From positions 1-52,775 of the forward strand of contig NZ_JABBCQ020000022.1 of NCBI RefSeq assembly GCF_012844455.2: a DNA stretch of 52,775 bases. The letters run 5' to 3'. Positions 24,357 to 32,716 of the stretch are shown in pieces (the stretch's first letter is position 1; every line of letters begins with the position of its first letter). A program made the position numbers and the translations under genes. The DNA is from Comamonas suwonensis (lineage in GTDB: Bacteria > Pseudomonadota > Gammaproteobacteria > Burkholderiales > Burkholderiaceae_C). A model generated the notes under the pieces. That model made no database searches. It saw nothing but the letters and a program-made list of their open reading frames with translations, and was not told the DNA's origin.

Positions 24357-27300
24357 TTAGACCAGCACCTGGAACAATTTCTTCAAGTAGGCGCTGGCAC
24401 CATCCTCCATGAACAGCACATTGCGGCTTTCCAAATCGGCCTTCTTTGTCGGGTCGCCCACGTTAAGTAAGTCGGTGAACTTCGTCGGCGAGAGAACGAA
24501 GGCATTCAAGACCAGCGGCGCTTCGCCCGTTTTGGTCTGTGCTGCCAGCGTTGTCTCCAGAGTCTTCACCTCCTTGTACAGCCCTAGCTTGGGATGAGAC
24601 AGATCGAGATTGCGCAGCCCCTTGGGATCGACAAAGGTCAACCACTGCTTGCCGCTGACGTCGTCTACCAGCCACAGCAAGAAGTCAGGATAAAAGTTGC
24701 CTGCCAATGCGAAGCCAAGCCCCTTCCCTTCACGGTCTGCATTGCGCAGCAGGTACAGACTGCGCGGGCCAATCGCTTCCTTGCCTTCGCTGGAGTTGTA
24801 GAACGCTTCGAGATCACGGACAAAGGTCACTTCGCTCGGTGCGCCAAGGCCCAAAGGCTTTAGCTTCAAAGGAACGAGATCTTTATCCCCATCCTGATCA
24901 AAGCTGAACAATGGGTAGAACAAGTGCCGGTCAAAGCTGATGGCGACCATGTGTGGCGCGTTCCACTTGCTGGCCTCTCCAATCTTGCCGTCCGCCACCA
25001 GATTCTTCAGCGCTTCCAGCTTCGCCTGATACTCCAGACCGTCATCGCTGTTCTCGATCTCGAACTGATACAGCTTGAGCATCGACCCGTGGTTTTCATC
25101 GATGTGAGTGATGTCGTAGAACTGGCCTTCGTAGCCCGTCTTCAAGGCCTTGTAGAAGCGATCGGTGTAATCCGTCAGTAGTCGCAGCAAGATGTTTTCC
25201 TGCTTGCGGATGTCGGCGAAGGTCGTCACGTTCAGCTCCGCCGCCGGGATGAACAGCGTGTACCAATCCTGCGCACCCGCGCAGAAGTCAATAAGCTTCT
25301 GCTGTTCCAACCGCAGATTGCTCCAGCTGCGCTGCAGCTTGTAATCCTGCAGCGCCAGATAGACGCGATCCCAATTGAAAGCAGGGAACAGCGTCTGATT
25401 CAGCTTGCCCTTGTTGCGGGTTTCCGTCGTATGGGCTGCGCCCTTGTCCTTGCTGGACAGCGCTTCGACACGCGGGTACAGATCGAGCACAACATGCGGC
25501 GACTTGATCTTGTCTTGGAACTGCGCCGGAATTTCGTACAGCCACGGGAAGTGCGTGCGCTTGAAACCCAGCTTTTGGTTATCCTTGTAACCGTCCTTCA
25601 ACGCAAGCGTCTTGAGTTTGCCCTTGGGCAGGTTGGCTCTCGTCGGGAAGTCCAGCTCCAGCACTTCGTCGCTGGGCGTAATGCCTTCCTCGCGGAGGTA
25701 GTCCTTGAACGCGGCCATGTAGCTGGCGCGCACGCCGAAGATATTCAGCGCCTCCAGCTTGTCCAGATGCACGCCCTTGGGCCGGTCCTGCGGCAAGGTG
25801 CGCTTGAGTGAGAAGCCCTTGCCCTTGAGGCGCACCCCGCGTCCGAACAACTGGATGATCTGCGAGCCTTCGCCCTGGCCCATGTTCAGCAGCCCCATCG
25901 TGGACACACGCCAACTGCTCCAGCCTTCCGTGAATTTGCGCGAGCCGATTAGTACATTGAGACGACTGTCCTTGTTGTTCAGCGTGCCGAACAGTGCGCC
26001 GCCGAAGTCGTCACGTTCGCTGTCAAAGGCCTCCGCGTCCTCCGCCATCCCGAAGAAGCCTGCGTCGTCCCCGATGTTGATAAGGCCGAAGGGCTCTGCA
26101 TCGCCCACACGCAACGCCAGCTCACCCTTGCTGCTCTTGATGTTGACCAGTTTCAATCGCTGGCGGCCCGAGGCATTGAACACTCGCAGCAGGATGTCGG
26201 CATACAGATCATCCACGCGCCCTCCGAAGCCCATCAGGGGCGTGAAACGCCCGCTGAAGATGTTGTTGCCCTTGGCGTCCAAAATCTGCGCCTTGTCCGC
26301 AATCATGTCGGTCAGCCAGCTTTTGATCTGCGCTTCGCTGTTCAGGAAGTCGGCAAGGAAGTTCACCACTTCCAAAATGTCCGACCCCTCGCCTGACACT
26401 GTGTTGCCTACGAAAACCCAGAGTGGCTTCTCAATGTTGAAGTCGGTGAGTTTGTCGCGGTGCGTGCTCCACAGCCAGAGCTGCTGGTAGTAGGCGAGCA
26501 GGCAGGCTGTGAAATACTTGCGCGCGTTGTCCGCTTGCTCGTAGGCCTCGCCGTTCATGTTGAGGATCAGCGACTCCTTGCCGTAGCCGTCCTCATAGAA
26601 GAATTTGTACGAGTAGTCGAACAGGATGCATTTGGCGTAAATCTCACGCGTAGCGGTGATGCGCGCGCGACGCTTGTCTTCTGTCGATAGAGCCAATTGC
26701 GCCTTCTGCCCGTCGTCCAGACTGCGCAGGCTGGTGGTATTGAACAGCATCTTGGCGCGCTTCTTTTGGATGTCGTCTTCCGCCGCCACCACGGTCATGC
26801 CCTTGGCCACTGCCTGTCCGAAGGTGGCCGAGTACTCGAAGGCAAAACCGCCTCGCACCAGCGCATCGCGCCGCGCCATCCACGCGCCCGCCGCCGTGCC
26901 CGTACCACGGTGGCCTTCGTCCACCAGCACCAGGTTGTGGCCCTCGAAGGCATCCACGGCGACGGTCTTGTCGCCCATCTCATCGCCCAGCTTGTTGATG
27001 TCGATGATTTCAATGGTGCCGCGCGCGGGTGACTGGGCCTTGTTGAAGAACTGCGAGAATCCGAAGCCGGACAGGTGCAGCTCTTCCAAGTGCTGGCGGC
27101 TCAAGCCTTCGTTGGGCGTGAGCAGGATAATCTTGTCGGGAAAGTGATCGCTGCGTCCCACTTGGAAGTAATGCAGGTACTGGCGGATGTTGACGTGCAG
27201 CAGCAGGGTCTTGCCGCTGCCGGTGGCATTCCAGAAGGCGATCTTGTTTAGGTCGTCTGCTTCGAAATCGCGGAACGGCTCCGCGCCCGTTTCGGCGCGG

Positions 27301-27719
27301 TAGCGCGTCATTTCCTCGTTCAGGCCATTGAGCAAGTCCTGCCGGTGGTTAAAGTACCAGTCCAGATATAGCTCACTGAACAGCAGCGAGAGGTACTGGA
27401 AGTACTTCATCTGCAGCTCGTGGCCTTCCAGCTTGTTGCGCTGGGCGGTGATGGCCTGCCAGTGGGCGACGACGTTTAAGTCGTAGCGCCGCAGGTCAGC
27501 CTCGGGAACCTTGTTGGGATCGAACAAGCCTCGGATCAGTTCGTGGAAGAACTTGGTCTGGCCGTCCTCGTCGATGCCCTCGAAGCGGTCATCGCCCAAG
27601 CGCATCTTGAGTGCCGCCAGCGTACCGCCCTGAAAGAAACCCAGCACCCAGCGATTGAGCACCAACTCTTGATGGAAGCTGCGCTTCTTGTTTTTTGTAG
27701 TCTTCGTTACGCGCGCCAT
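24357..27719 (-). CDS. DExH helicase-nuclease, type III restriction (Res)-like
   Basis: 1,120 residues. A long N-terminal helical region leads to the motor, with Walker A ATGSGKT at 165-171, VLVDEGH at 264-270 and later helicase motifs including a GRGVRLKGKG region (motif VI). Near the C-terminus NFYPDFLL (Pro1011-Asp1012) followed by TFVDPKG (Asp1031, Lys1033) fits a PD-(D/E)xK nuclease, as in Res subunits of type III restriction enzymes. It should translocate on DNA and cut. Its ATG is separated by a single base from the stop of the DUF4276 gene, so it belongs to the same transcript. It differs from normal type III systems because the Mod gene is not adjacent but two genes upstream. Confidence 0.88.
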   Translation of the reverse strand: MARVTKTTKNKKRSFHQELVLNRWVLGFFQGGTLAALKMRLGDDRFEGIDEDGQTKFFHELIRGLFDPNKVPEADLRRYDLNVVAHWQAITAQRNKLEGHELQMKYFQYLSLLFSELYLDWYFNHRQDLLNGLNEEMTRYRAETGAEPFRDFEADDLNKIAFWNATGSGKTLLLHVNIRQYLHYFQVGRSDHFPDKIILLTPNEGLSRQHLEELHLSGFGFSQFFNKAQSPARGTIEIIDINKLGDEMGDKTVAVDAFEGHNLVLVDEGHRGTGTAAGAWMARRDALVRGGFAFEYSATFGQAVAKGMTVVAAEDDIQKKRAKMLFNTTSLRSLDDGQKAQLALSTEDKRRARITATREIYAKCILFDYSYKFFYEDGYGKESLILNMNGEAYEQADNARKYFTACLLAYYQQLWLWSTHRDKLTDFNIEKPLWVFVGNTVSGEGSDILEVVNFLADFLNSEAQIKSWLTDMIADKAQILDAKGNNIFSGRFTPLMGFGGRVDDLYADILLRVFNASGRQRLKLVNIKSSKGELALRVGDAEPFGLINIGDDAGFFGMAEDAEAFDSERDDFGGALFGTLNNKDSRLNVLIGSRKFTEGWSSWRVSTMGLLNMGQGEGSQIIQLFGRGVRLKGKGFSLKRTLPQDRPKGVHLDKLEALNIFGVRASYMAAFKDYLREEGITPSDEVLELDFPTRANLPKGKLKTLALKDGYKDNQKLGFKRTHFPWLYEIPAQFQDKIKSPHVVLDLYPRVEALSSKDKGAAHTTETRNKGKLNQTLFPAFNWDRVYLALQDYKLQRSWSNLRLEQQKLIDFCAGAQDWYTLFIPAAELNVTTFADIRKQENILLRLLTDYTDRFYKALKTGYEGQFYDITHIDENHGSMLKLYQFEIENSDDGLEYQAKLEALKNLVADGKIGEASKWNAPHMVAISFDRHLFYPLFSFDQDGDKDLVPLKLKPLGLGAPSEVTFVRDLEAFYNSSEGKEAIGPRSLYLLRNADREGKGLGFALAGNFYPDFLLWLVDDVSGKQWLTFVDPKGLRNLDLSHPKLGLYKEVKTLETTLAAQTKTGEAPLVLNAFVLSPTKFTDLLNVGDPTKKADLESRNVLFMEDGASAYLKKLFQVLV

Positions 27720-27720
27720 C

Positions 27721-28365
27721 TCAATTTCCCCAGGCCTGAAGCTGCATCAGCCAGGCATCAAACTGCGGACATTGCGCCCGTATTGCATCAACACCAATTG
27801 CCTCGGCAATCAACGGCCCATGCTCCGTCTTGGAATATGAGCCCTTCTCGAAAATCGACAAAATCCGCTTCGACGGTGCCGTCTCGCGGCTGTTGTTGAT
27901 GTCTTCAGGCGATGCAAAGGCTTGCCGTACTTGCGTCAGTGCCGCGCGGCTTTGTTCGCTCCACCCATCCTCAACCCACTCAAACGCATCAGGGTCGGTA
28001 AACAGCAGCCCTTCAAATTCATACATCTGCACATAGGGCAAAACAAAACGCGCGTCATACCCAGCGGTTGAGGCGGCAATGCCTGCACGGATATCATCTT
28101 CCAGTTGAGCACGGCTGCGCCCGCTCCCGTCCTGAAAACCGTAGAAATCCACTAGCGTGGTGATGCGGTCGGTCTGGTGGTATTGGTGTGAGATGAACTT
28201 CACCAAGCGCTCCACCGTGACACGACCACCCCGATGGTTGCCTGATGGCGACTGAAGTAGCGATGGAAAAGCCAGCACCTCATGGCTCAACAGGTATGGT
28301 GCCAGGCAGTTTTTGACAAATTCAACTTCGGTCTGTCCTTCACAAACAATGCAGACCCGGATCAT
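27721..28365 (-). CDS. DUF4276 family protein, TOPRIM-like
   Basis: 214 residues. The order of acidic motifs fits a TOPRIM fold: CEGQTEVEFVK at the N-terminus (Glu9 and Glu13), LVDFYGF (Asp73) and MYEFEGLLF (Glu116, Glu118). TOPRIM domains of OLD-type nucleases and of AriB in PARIS use these residues to bind metal and cut nucleic acid. Its ATG overlaps the TGA of the AAA-ATPase gene (28362-28365), a coupling that is typical of ATPase-effector pairs. The likely role is the effector arm of a two-gene ATPase/TOPRIM unit embedded in the larger operon. Which target it cuts, or whether it cuts at all, cannot be told from sequence. Confidence 0.85.
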   Translation of the reverse strand: MIRVCIVCEGQTEVEFVKNCLAPYLLSHEVLAFPSLLQSPSGNHRGGRVTVERLVKFISHQYHQTDRITTLVDFYGFQDGSGRSRAQLEDDIRAGIAASTAGYDARFVLPYVQMYEFEGLLFTDPDAFEWVEDGWSEQSRAALTQVRQAFASPEDINNSRETAPSKRILSIFEKGSYSKTEHGPLIAEAIGVDAIRAQCPQFDAWLMQLQAWGN

Positions 28366-29507
28366 TCCATCCCTCCCACCACCTGCTTCAACCAGATGTC
28401 GGACAGTTGATACTCATCGTCCAGCCATTCCTGGTACTGCTCGCGCGGCAGATTGCGCAGCAAGGTTTCGCCATGGTTGGCACTGGCAATGATGATGTTC
28501 TCCAGCTCGAAACAATCTACCAAGTACGGAGACTGTGTAGCTAGGAAGATCTGCCGTTTTTTGGACAGGCGCTTGAACATCTCAGCCACCAAGCTAACCG
28601 CATGGGGATGCAGGCCCAGCTCAGGTTCATCGAACAGCATCACATCCGGCAAACGCTCCGGCGGCATGTTCAGCAAAGTCAGCAGACAAAACAGGCGTAG
28701 CGAACCATCCGAGGTCAGATGTGAGCCAAATACCTTGTCGCTTTGATTGCCTACCCAGCGCAGCAGCACCTTGCCAGCTTCTTCCTCCAACACAAAATTT
28801 TTGAAGGCAGGCAGCACACGGCGAATCTGTTTGACGATCAGTTCATAGCGTTTGCCATCCGTGTTGCGCAAATTCAGTAAGACTGCGGCAAGATTGCCTC
28901 CGTCCGAGCGTAAACGAAAAGATTCGGTGATATCCCAGCGGTTGTGGATGGCCGAGTTGGGAGATGTGTCATGAAACTGATAGGTAGAACACTGCCGCAA
29001 AAGGTTGACGACGGTTCTGGCGGTTTTATCCTTTTTGTCCAATAGTGCCGATTCTTTACCCACTGCACCAACCTCCGTCCAGCCCGCTTCCGTCTGAAGC
29101 ACGCGTGGTGCATAGCGATAGGCTTCGTTCATCACAATGACCGAATCCCCACCCGATACATGCGCCAAGTCAAAACGATAGTCGTTGAGTCCAGACCTAG
29201 TTTCAAGGCACAGCTTGGCATGAATACGCGGTGTATTGCGCGCGCCCATGAAAAACTGATCGTCTCCCCCGCCCTGGCGCAGCACGAACTCCTGCAGGCT
29301 TTTCGATTTGAGCATCCAGCTCAACATCTCGAAAAATCGGATCAACGTAGATTTTCCAGCCCCGTTGGCCCCAATCAATACGGCAAGCTGCGGTAACTCC
29401 AGATTCTGGATACTGCGCAGGCTACGGAAACCCTCAATGGTGACAGACTTGATCCGCGCCGGCTCGGGCTCCCGCTGCTGAATACCAAGCTTTCCAAAAT
29501 CAGCCAT
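28362..29507 (-). CDS. AAA family ATPase (OLD/AriA-like, ABC-type)
   Basis: 381 residues. An N-terminal ABC/SMC-type half with Walker A GANGAGKST at 46-54 and a C-terminal half with Walker B VMLFDEPELGLHP (Asp293) and a following ATQSPYLVD (His-switch-like position), the layout of AAA_21/AAA_15 ATPases. Such proteins act as sensors that release or activate a partner nuclease. The start codon overlaps the methyltransferase stop (TAATG at 29505-29509) and its own stop overlaps the DUF4276 start, so the three are translationally coupled. It is shorter than OLD proteins because the TOPRIM part is encoded separately by the next gene. Confidence 0.88.
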   Translation of the reverse strand: MADFGKLGIQQREPEPARIKSVTIEGFRSLRSIQNLELPQLAVLIGANGAGKSTLIRFFEMLSWMLKSKSLQEFVLRQGGGDDQFFMGARNTPRIHAKLCLETRSGLNDYRFDLAHVSGGDSVIVMNEAYRYAPRVLQTEAGWTEVGAVGKESALLDKKDKTARTVVNLLRQCSTYQFHDTSPNSAIHNRWDITESFRLRSDGGNLAAVLLNLRNTDGKRYELIVKQIRRVLPAFKNFVLEEEAGKVLLRWVGNQSDKVFGSHLTSDGSLRLFCLLTLLNMPPERLPDVMLFDEPELGLHPHAVSLVAEMFKRLSKKRQIFLATQSPYLVDCFELENIIIASANHGETLLRNLPREQYQEWLDDEYQLSDIWLKQVVGGME

Positions 29508-32500
29508 TACACATCCTCCACATCAAACATGCGCTGCAAAAACTCCGGCTCAATCTGGCGCAGCTTTAGGACGCGGGTGGCACCACCTTCCTCGGCCGTC
29601 TGCGTCAGCACGGTTGGAATGTTGTGGTCGCCGTTGATGTAGACCACATCGAACTCGTTGTCCGCCGGGTTAATGGCCAGCTTGTCACAAAGTTTGCTGA
29701 TGCCTTCGTAATCCAACACATCGCAATCCCGCCAAAGCACCAGGCAGCGTTCACCACTGGGCAGCGTGCCGTTGACGGTGACAAAGCCGCGTGCGGGCTG
29801 CATGTCGATATGCATCACGCGCAGGCCGATCAGGTAGTTGAAGGTTTCAACCAGATCGACTTTCCGTGCTTCGTACGCGCCCGCCGAATTCACGGCTACG
29901 TTGAGGGTGTAGTCGAAGGGTTTCTTGAAATCCTCCACCGACAACAGCGAGCCACGACTCTCCACGTCCAGCACGTAATTGAGCAGGTAGTCGTCCTTGG
30001 CCTGCTGTGGCAGGGTGTTCAGCAGATCGCCCTGCGCGGACGTACGGCGCAGTTGCAGGTTGTTCAGGGTGTCTTCGTAGCTTTCGAGTTTGATGACCTT
30101 GAAGCAATTGGAAACACCAGATTGTGGTTCTGTCGGCTTACCATCTTTCCACTTCGAAGAATAAGTGGCTTTGATTGCTCGCGATTTCGTTACCGAATCA
30201 AAATACTCTCCTTGTTCGATGAGAATAAATTTAACGCCGTAGTCTTTGCCTGCCATTTTGGCGGTTCGTCGCAATTCGATAGCAGCATGAGCCGTAGTTC
30301 CGCTTCCACCAAAGTAGTCGAGTACGATGCCGTAAGGTGCTGTGCATCCAATTTTTATGCTGTCAATAACTGCATTTAAAGCTTTTGGAAAATCGAATGG
30401 CACATTAGATTCGAACATATCTCGCAGCAATCTGGTCCCATTGTCTCGGGCTGAGTAATCAGGTTTGTCCCACCAGGTTCTTGGGAGCAACCCCTCTTGA
30501 TTTAGATACTTGCGCCCGTAAACTTCAAGGCGTGTATCGTCCTTGTTCCACTTTGCTATAAGAGTATTCGAGTCTTTTCTTGCTCTTTCCAGCCCCCAGC
30601 GCCAAACCTTTTCTGTACCGCTGCCATCAACCGGATAAACGATAAGTTCAGTCGATTCAGGTTGATCCAAAACGTCATACGCAGTAATTTCGTCGATCCA
30701 CCTAATTTCAGGAATCCTTAGCGACAAGGTATTTTTGTTGACATAGATCGGATAAAACTGCTTTGGCCGACTGGCTCTATCTGATCCTGCGCTGCTTTTT
30801 CTAAAGTTCTCCCACTCGTACGGTCCAACTTCATCGATTAGGTCGTATCTTCCTTTTTGCTCAGCGTTATGCTCTAGCCTCCCGACACTGGATTTTTCCG
30901 CGTTGGCACCATGAAAAATTGCGAACTCATGGTTCACAGAAAATCCCTTAACAGTTGATCTTCCGGATGGGTTGTTTCTTATTACAGCTGTTGCCAGGAA
31001 ATTTTCTGATCCGAACTCAATATCCAAGAGTTGCCTCACGGCCGAGTGTTCGTAGTCATCAATTGTCAATATATGAACACCCTCTTCTCGAAGAAGACTC
31101 TTGCCGGCAGGCAAGCGAGAAGAAATCAAAGAAAGCCAACTTGAGTCCCTGTAGCCATTTTTATATTCAATTACGGTTGCATCTGTGTTGTATGGGGGGT
31201 CGATGTAAATGCAGTTAACTTCGCTCTTGTATTTCGTTTGAAGAAGAGAGAGCCCTTGAAAGTTGTCGCCGTGTACGAGAATGCCATTTGTTGTTTCGTC
31301 TAAATCGGCCACTTGATTCAGTAAACGGGATGTGAAATCAGCCAAAAACAGACTCGTATCCACCATTCGATACGGCGCACCCTTCAAGTCATCCACCGTA
31401 CCAGCCCCATCGCCATCCCAAACGCCCAGCTGTTTCCACCGCGCCCACTGCTGCTCGTTCGCCGCCACCTCCGCCCATAGCGCTCCCGGCACCCGATCCA
31501 ACGTGATGCAGTAGTGGCTGGAAACCACGAACTTCTTTTTCAGCCACAGCTTCTTTTGGAAGTCCTCCAACTGGGCCAAGAAAGTGATCAGCTCCAGCGC
31601 GATGCCGCGCAAGCACTGGATCATGCGCAGGTTCTTTTCGATGTCCGCGAACGCGCCCGCGTTCTGCACATCATCCAGATGCATGACTTCGTTCTTGATA
31701 TAGAAGTCCAGCTCACGGCGCAGGAACCCACCCAGATCCTTGTGGATGAAGTAGTCCGCCGTGTTCTTGGTGGTGTAGTCGCTCAGGTGCTTTTCCAGCA
31801 GGGTGCGCTGCGGATTCTTCTCGGTCGGCGCGCGGCTGCCCAGGGCCAGCCAGCGGGCCTTGACGGCGGGGTCCGCGAGTACCGCCTCTACGGCCTTGGT
31901 GACCAGCGCCTCCTGCTTGGTGCCTTTGGGCTGGGCGGCGTACTCGAAGCGGATGATCAGCTCCTTATTGCCGTCACTGCCCGAAGCTTCCTCCACTGGC
32001 ACCAGTTCTTCTTCGACCTCGTCGCCGTTTTCATCCACGCGGGTAACGGTCTTGGCAGCTACCAGGGCAAATCGACGTTCCTTGTCGTTGTCCTTGCGGT
32101 TGTCTTTGGCGGTGTCGGCGGCGGCGAGGCGGAAATGCACCGTGCGACCGTCTTCGAGCTTGAGGCTGTAATTGCTGAAGTTCTCGCCGCTCTTGGTGTA
32201 GTACTGATCCTTGTTGGCCCAGTGAAGCATCACCTCCTCGCCCGCGTAGGGGATGGCGTAGGTGTCGCCCTTGTAGCGGCGCTGGCTGATGAAGTCACCG
32301 TCTTTGTAGTAGCGGGAGAAAAAGGCAAGCAGGTGTGAGAACACGGCGTTTTCGTGTTCGCTGCTGCCTGCGGTGGCATCTTGCAGCTTGACGCGTAGTT
32401 CCTGCACCTTGGGTACCGCATCGGGGCTCACTCCCAAGGCTTGGGCGTTCTTCTCGGCCTCCTGCAATTCGGCCTGCAGTTGCTTGCTGCTTTCGGCGCT

Positions 32501-32683
32501 GCCTGCAGAGAGGGCAACCTTCACCTTTTCGGTCAGCCGATTTTGCAGGTAGTCATTGATCTCGCCAGCGCGGGCATTAAGGATCCGGTAGATACCAAAA
32601 TCCAGCTCAGGCTTATCAATTTGAAAGATCTCTCGCAGCTTGGCGACGAGCTCTTGAAACTTTGGATTGTGTTGACTGGTCAT
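29507..32683 (-). CDS. Site-specific DNA methyltransferase (N6-adenine type, Mod-like)
   Basis: 1,058 residues. The first 450 form a family-specific N-terminal region (FQIDKPELDFGIYRILNARA at the start is characteristic of large methyltransferases of defence operons). Motif IV is DPPY at 495-498 in IYIDPPYNTDA, motif I is FGGSGT at 791-796, the circular order of beta-class N6-adenine and type III Mod enzymes. The long stretch between the two would be the target-recognition domain. It probably marks host DNA so the helicase-nuclease spares it. It lies 33 bp after the SNF2 gene. Bases about 30100-31330 are distinctly AT-richer than the rest of the gene, suggesting that the catalytic/recognition part was exchanged. 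Confidence 0.9.
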   Translation of the reverse strand: MTSQHNPKFQELVAKLREIFQIDKPELDFGIYRILNARAGEINDYLQNRLTEKVKVALSAGSAESSKQLQAELQEAEKNAQALGVSPDAVPKVQELRVKLQDATAGSSEHENAVFSHLLAFFSRYYKDGDFISQRRYKGDTYAIPYAGEEVMLHWANKDQYYTKSGENFSNYSLKLEDGRTVHFRLAAADTAKDNRKDNDKERRFALVAAKTVTRVDENGDEVEEELVPVEEASGSDGNKELIIRFEYAAQPKGTKQEALVTKAVEAVLADPAVKARWLALGSRAPTEKNPQRTLLEKHLSDYTTKNTADYFIHKDLGGFLRRELDFYIKNEVMHLDDVQNAGAFADIEKNLRMIQCLRGIALELITFLAQLEDFQKKLWLKKKFVVSSHYCITLDRVPGALWAEVAANEQQWARWKQLGVWDGDGAGTVDDLKGAPYRMVDTSLFLADFTSRLLNQVADLDETTNGILVHGDNFQGLSLLQTKYKSEVNCIYIDPPYNTDATVIEYKNGYRDSSWLSLISSRLPAGKSLLREEGVHILTIDDYEHSAVRQLLDIEFGSENFLATAVIRNNPSGRSTVKGFSVNHEFAIFHGANAEKSSVGRLEHNAEQKGRYDLIDEVGPYEWENFRKSSAGSDRASRPKQFYPIYVNKNTLSLRIPEIRWIDEITAYDVLDQPESTELIVYPVDGSGTEKVWRWGLERARKDSNTLIAKWNKDDTRLEVYGRKYLNQEGLLPRTWWDKPDYSARDNGTRLLRDMFESNVPFDFPKALNAVIDSIKIGCTAPYGIVLDYFGGSGTTAHAAIELRRTAKMAGKDYGVKFILIEQGEYFDSVTKSRAIKATYSSKWKDGKPTEPQSGVSNCFKVIKLESYEDTLNNLQLRRTSAQGDLLNTLPQQAKDDYLLNYVLDVESRGSLLSVEDFKKPFDYTLNVAVNSAGAYEARKVDLVETFNYLIGLRVMHIDMQPARGFVTVNGTLPSGERCLVLWRDCDVLDYEGISKLCDKLAINPADNEFDVVYINGDHNIPTVLTQTAEEGGATRVLKLRQIEPEFLQRMFDVEDV

Positions 32684-32716
32684 GGGTTGCGAATTTCTAG
32701 GAATACTTGGATTGGG

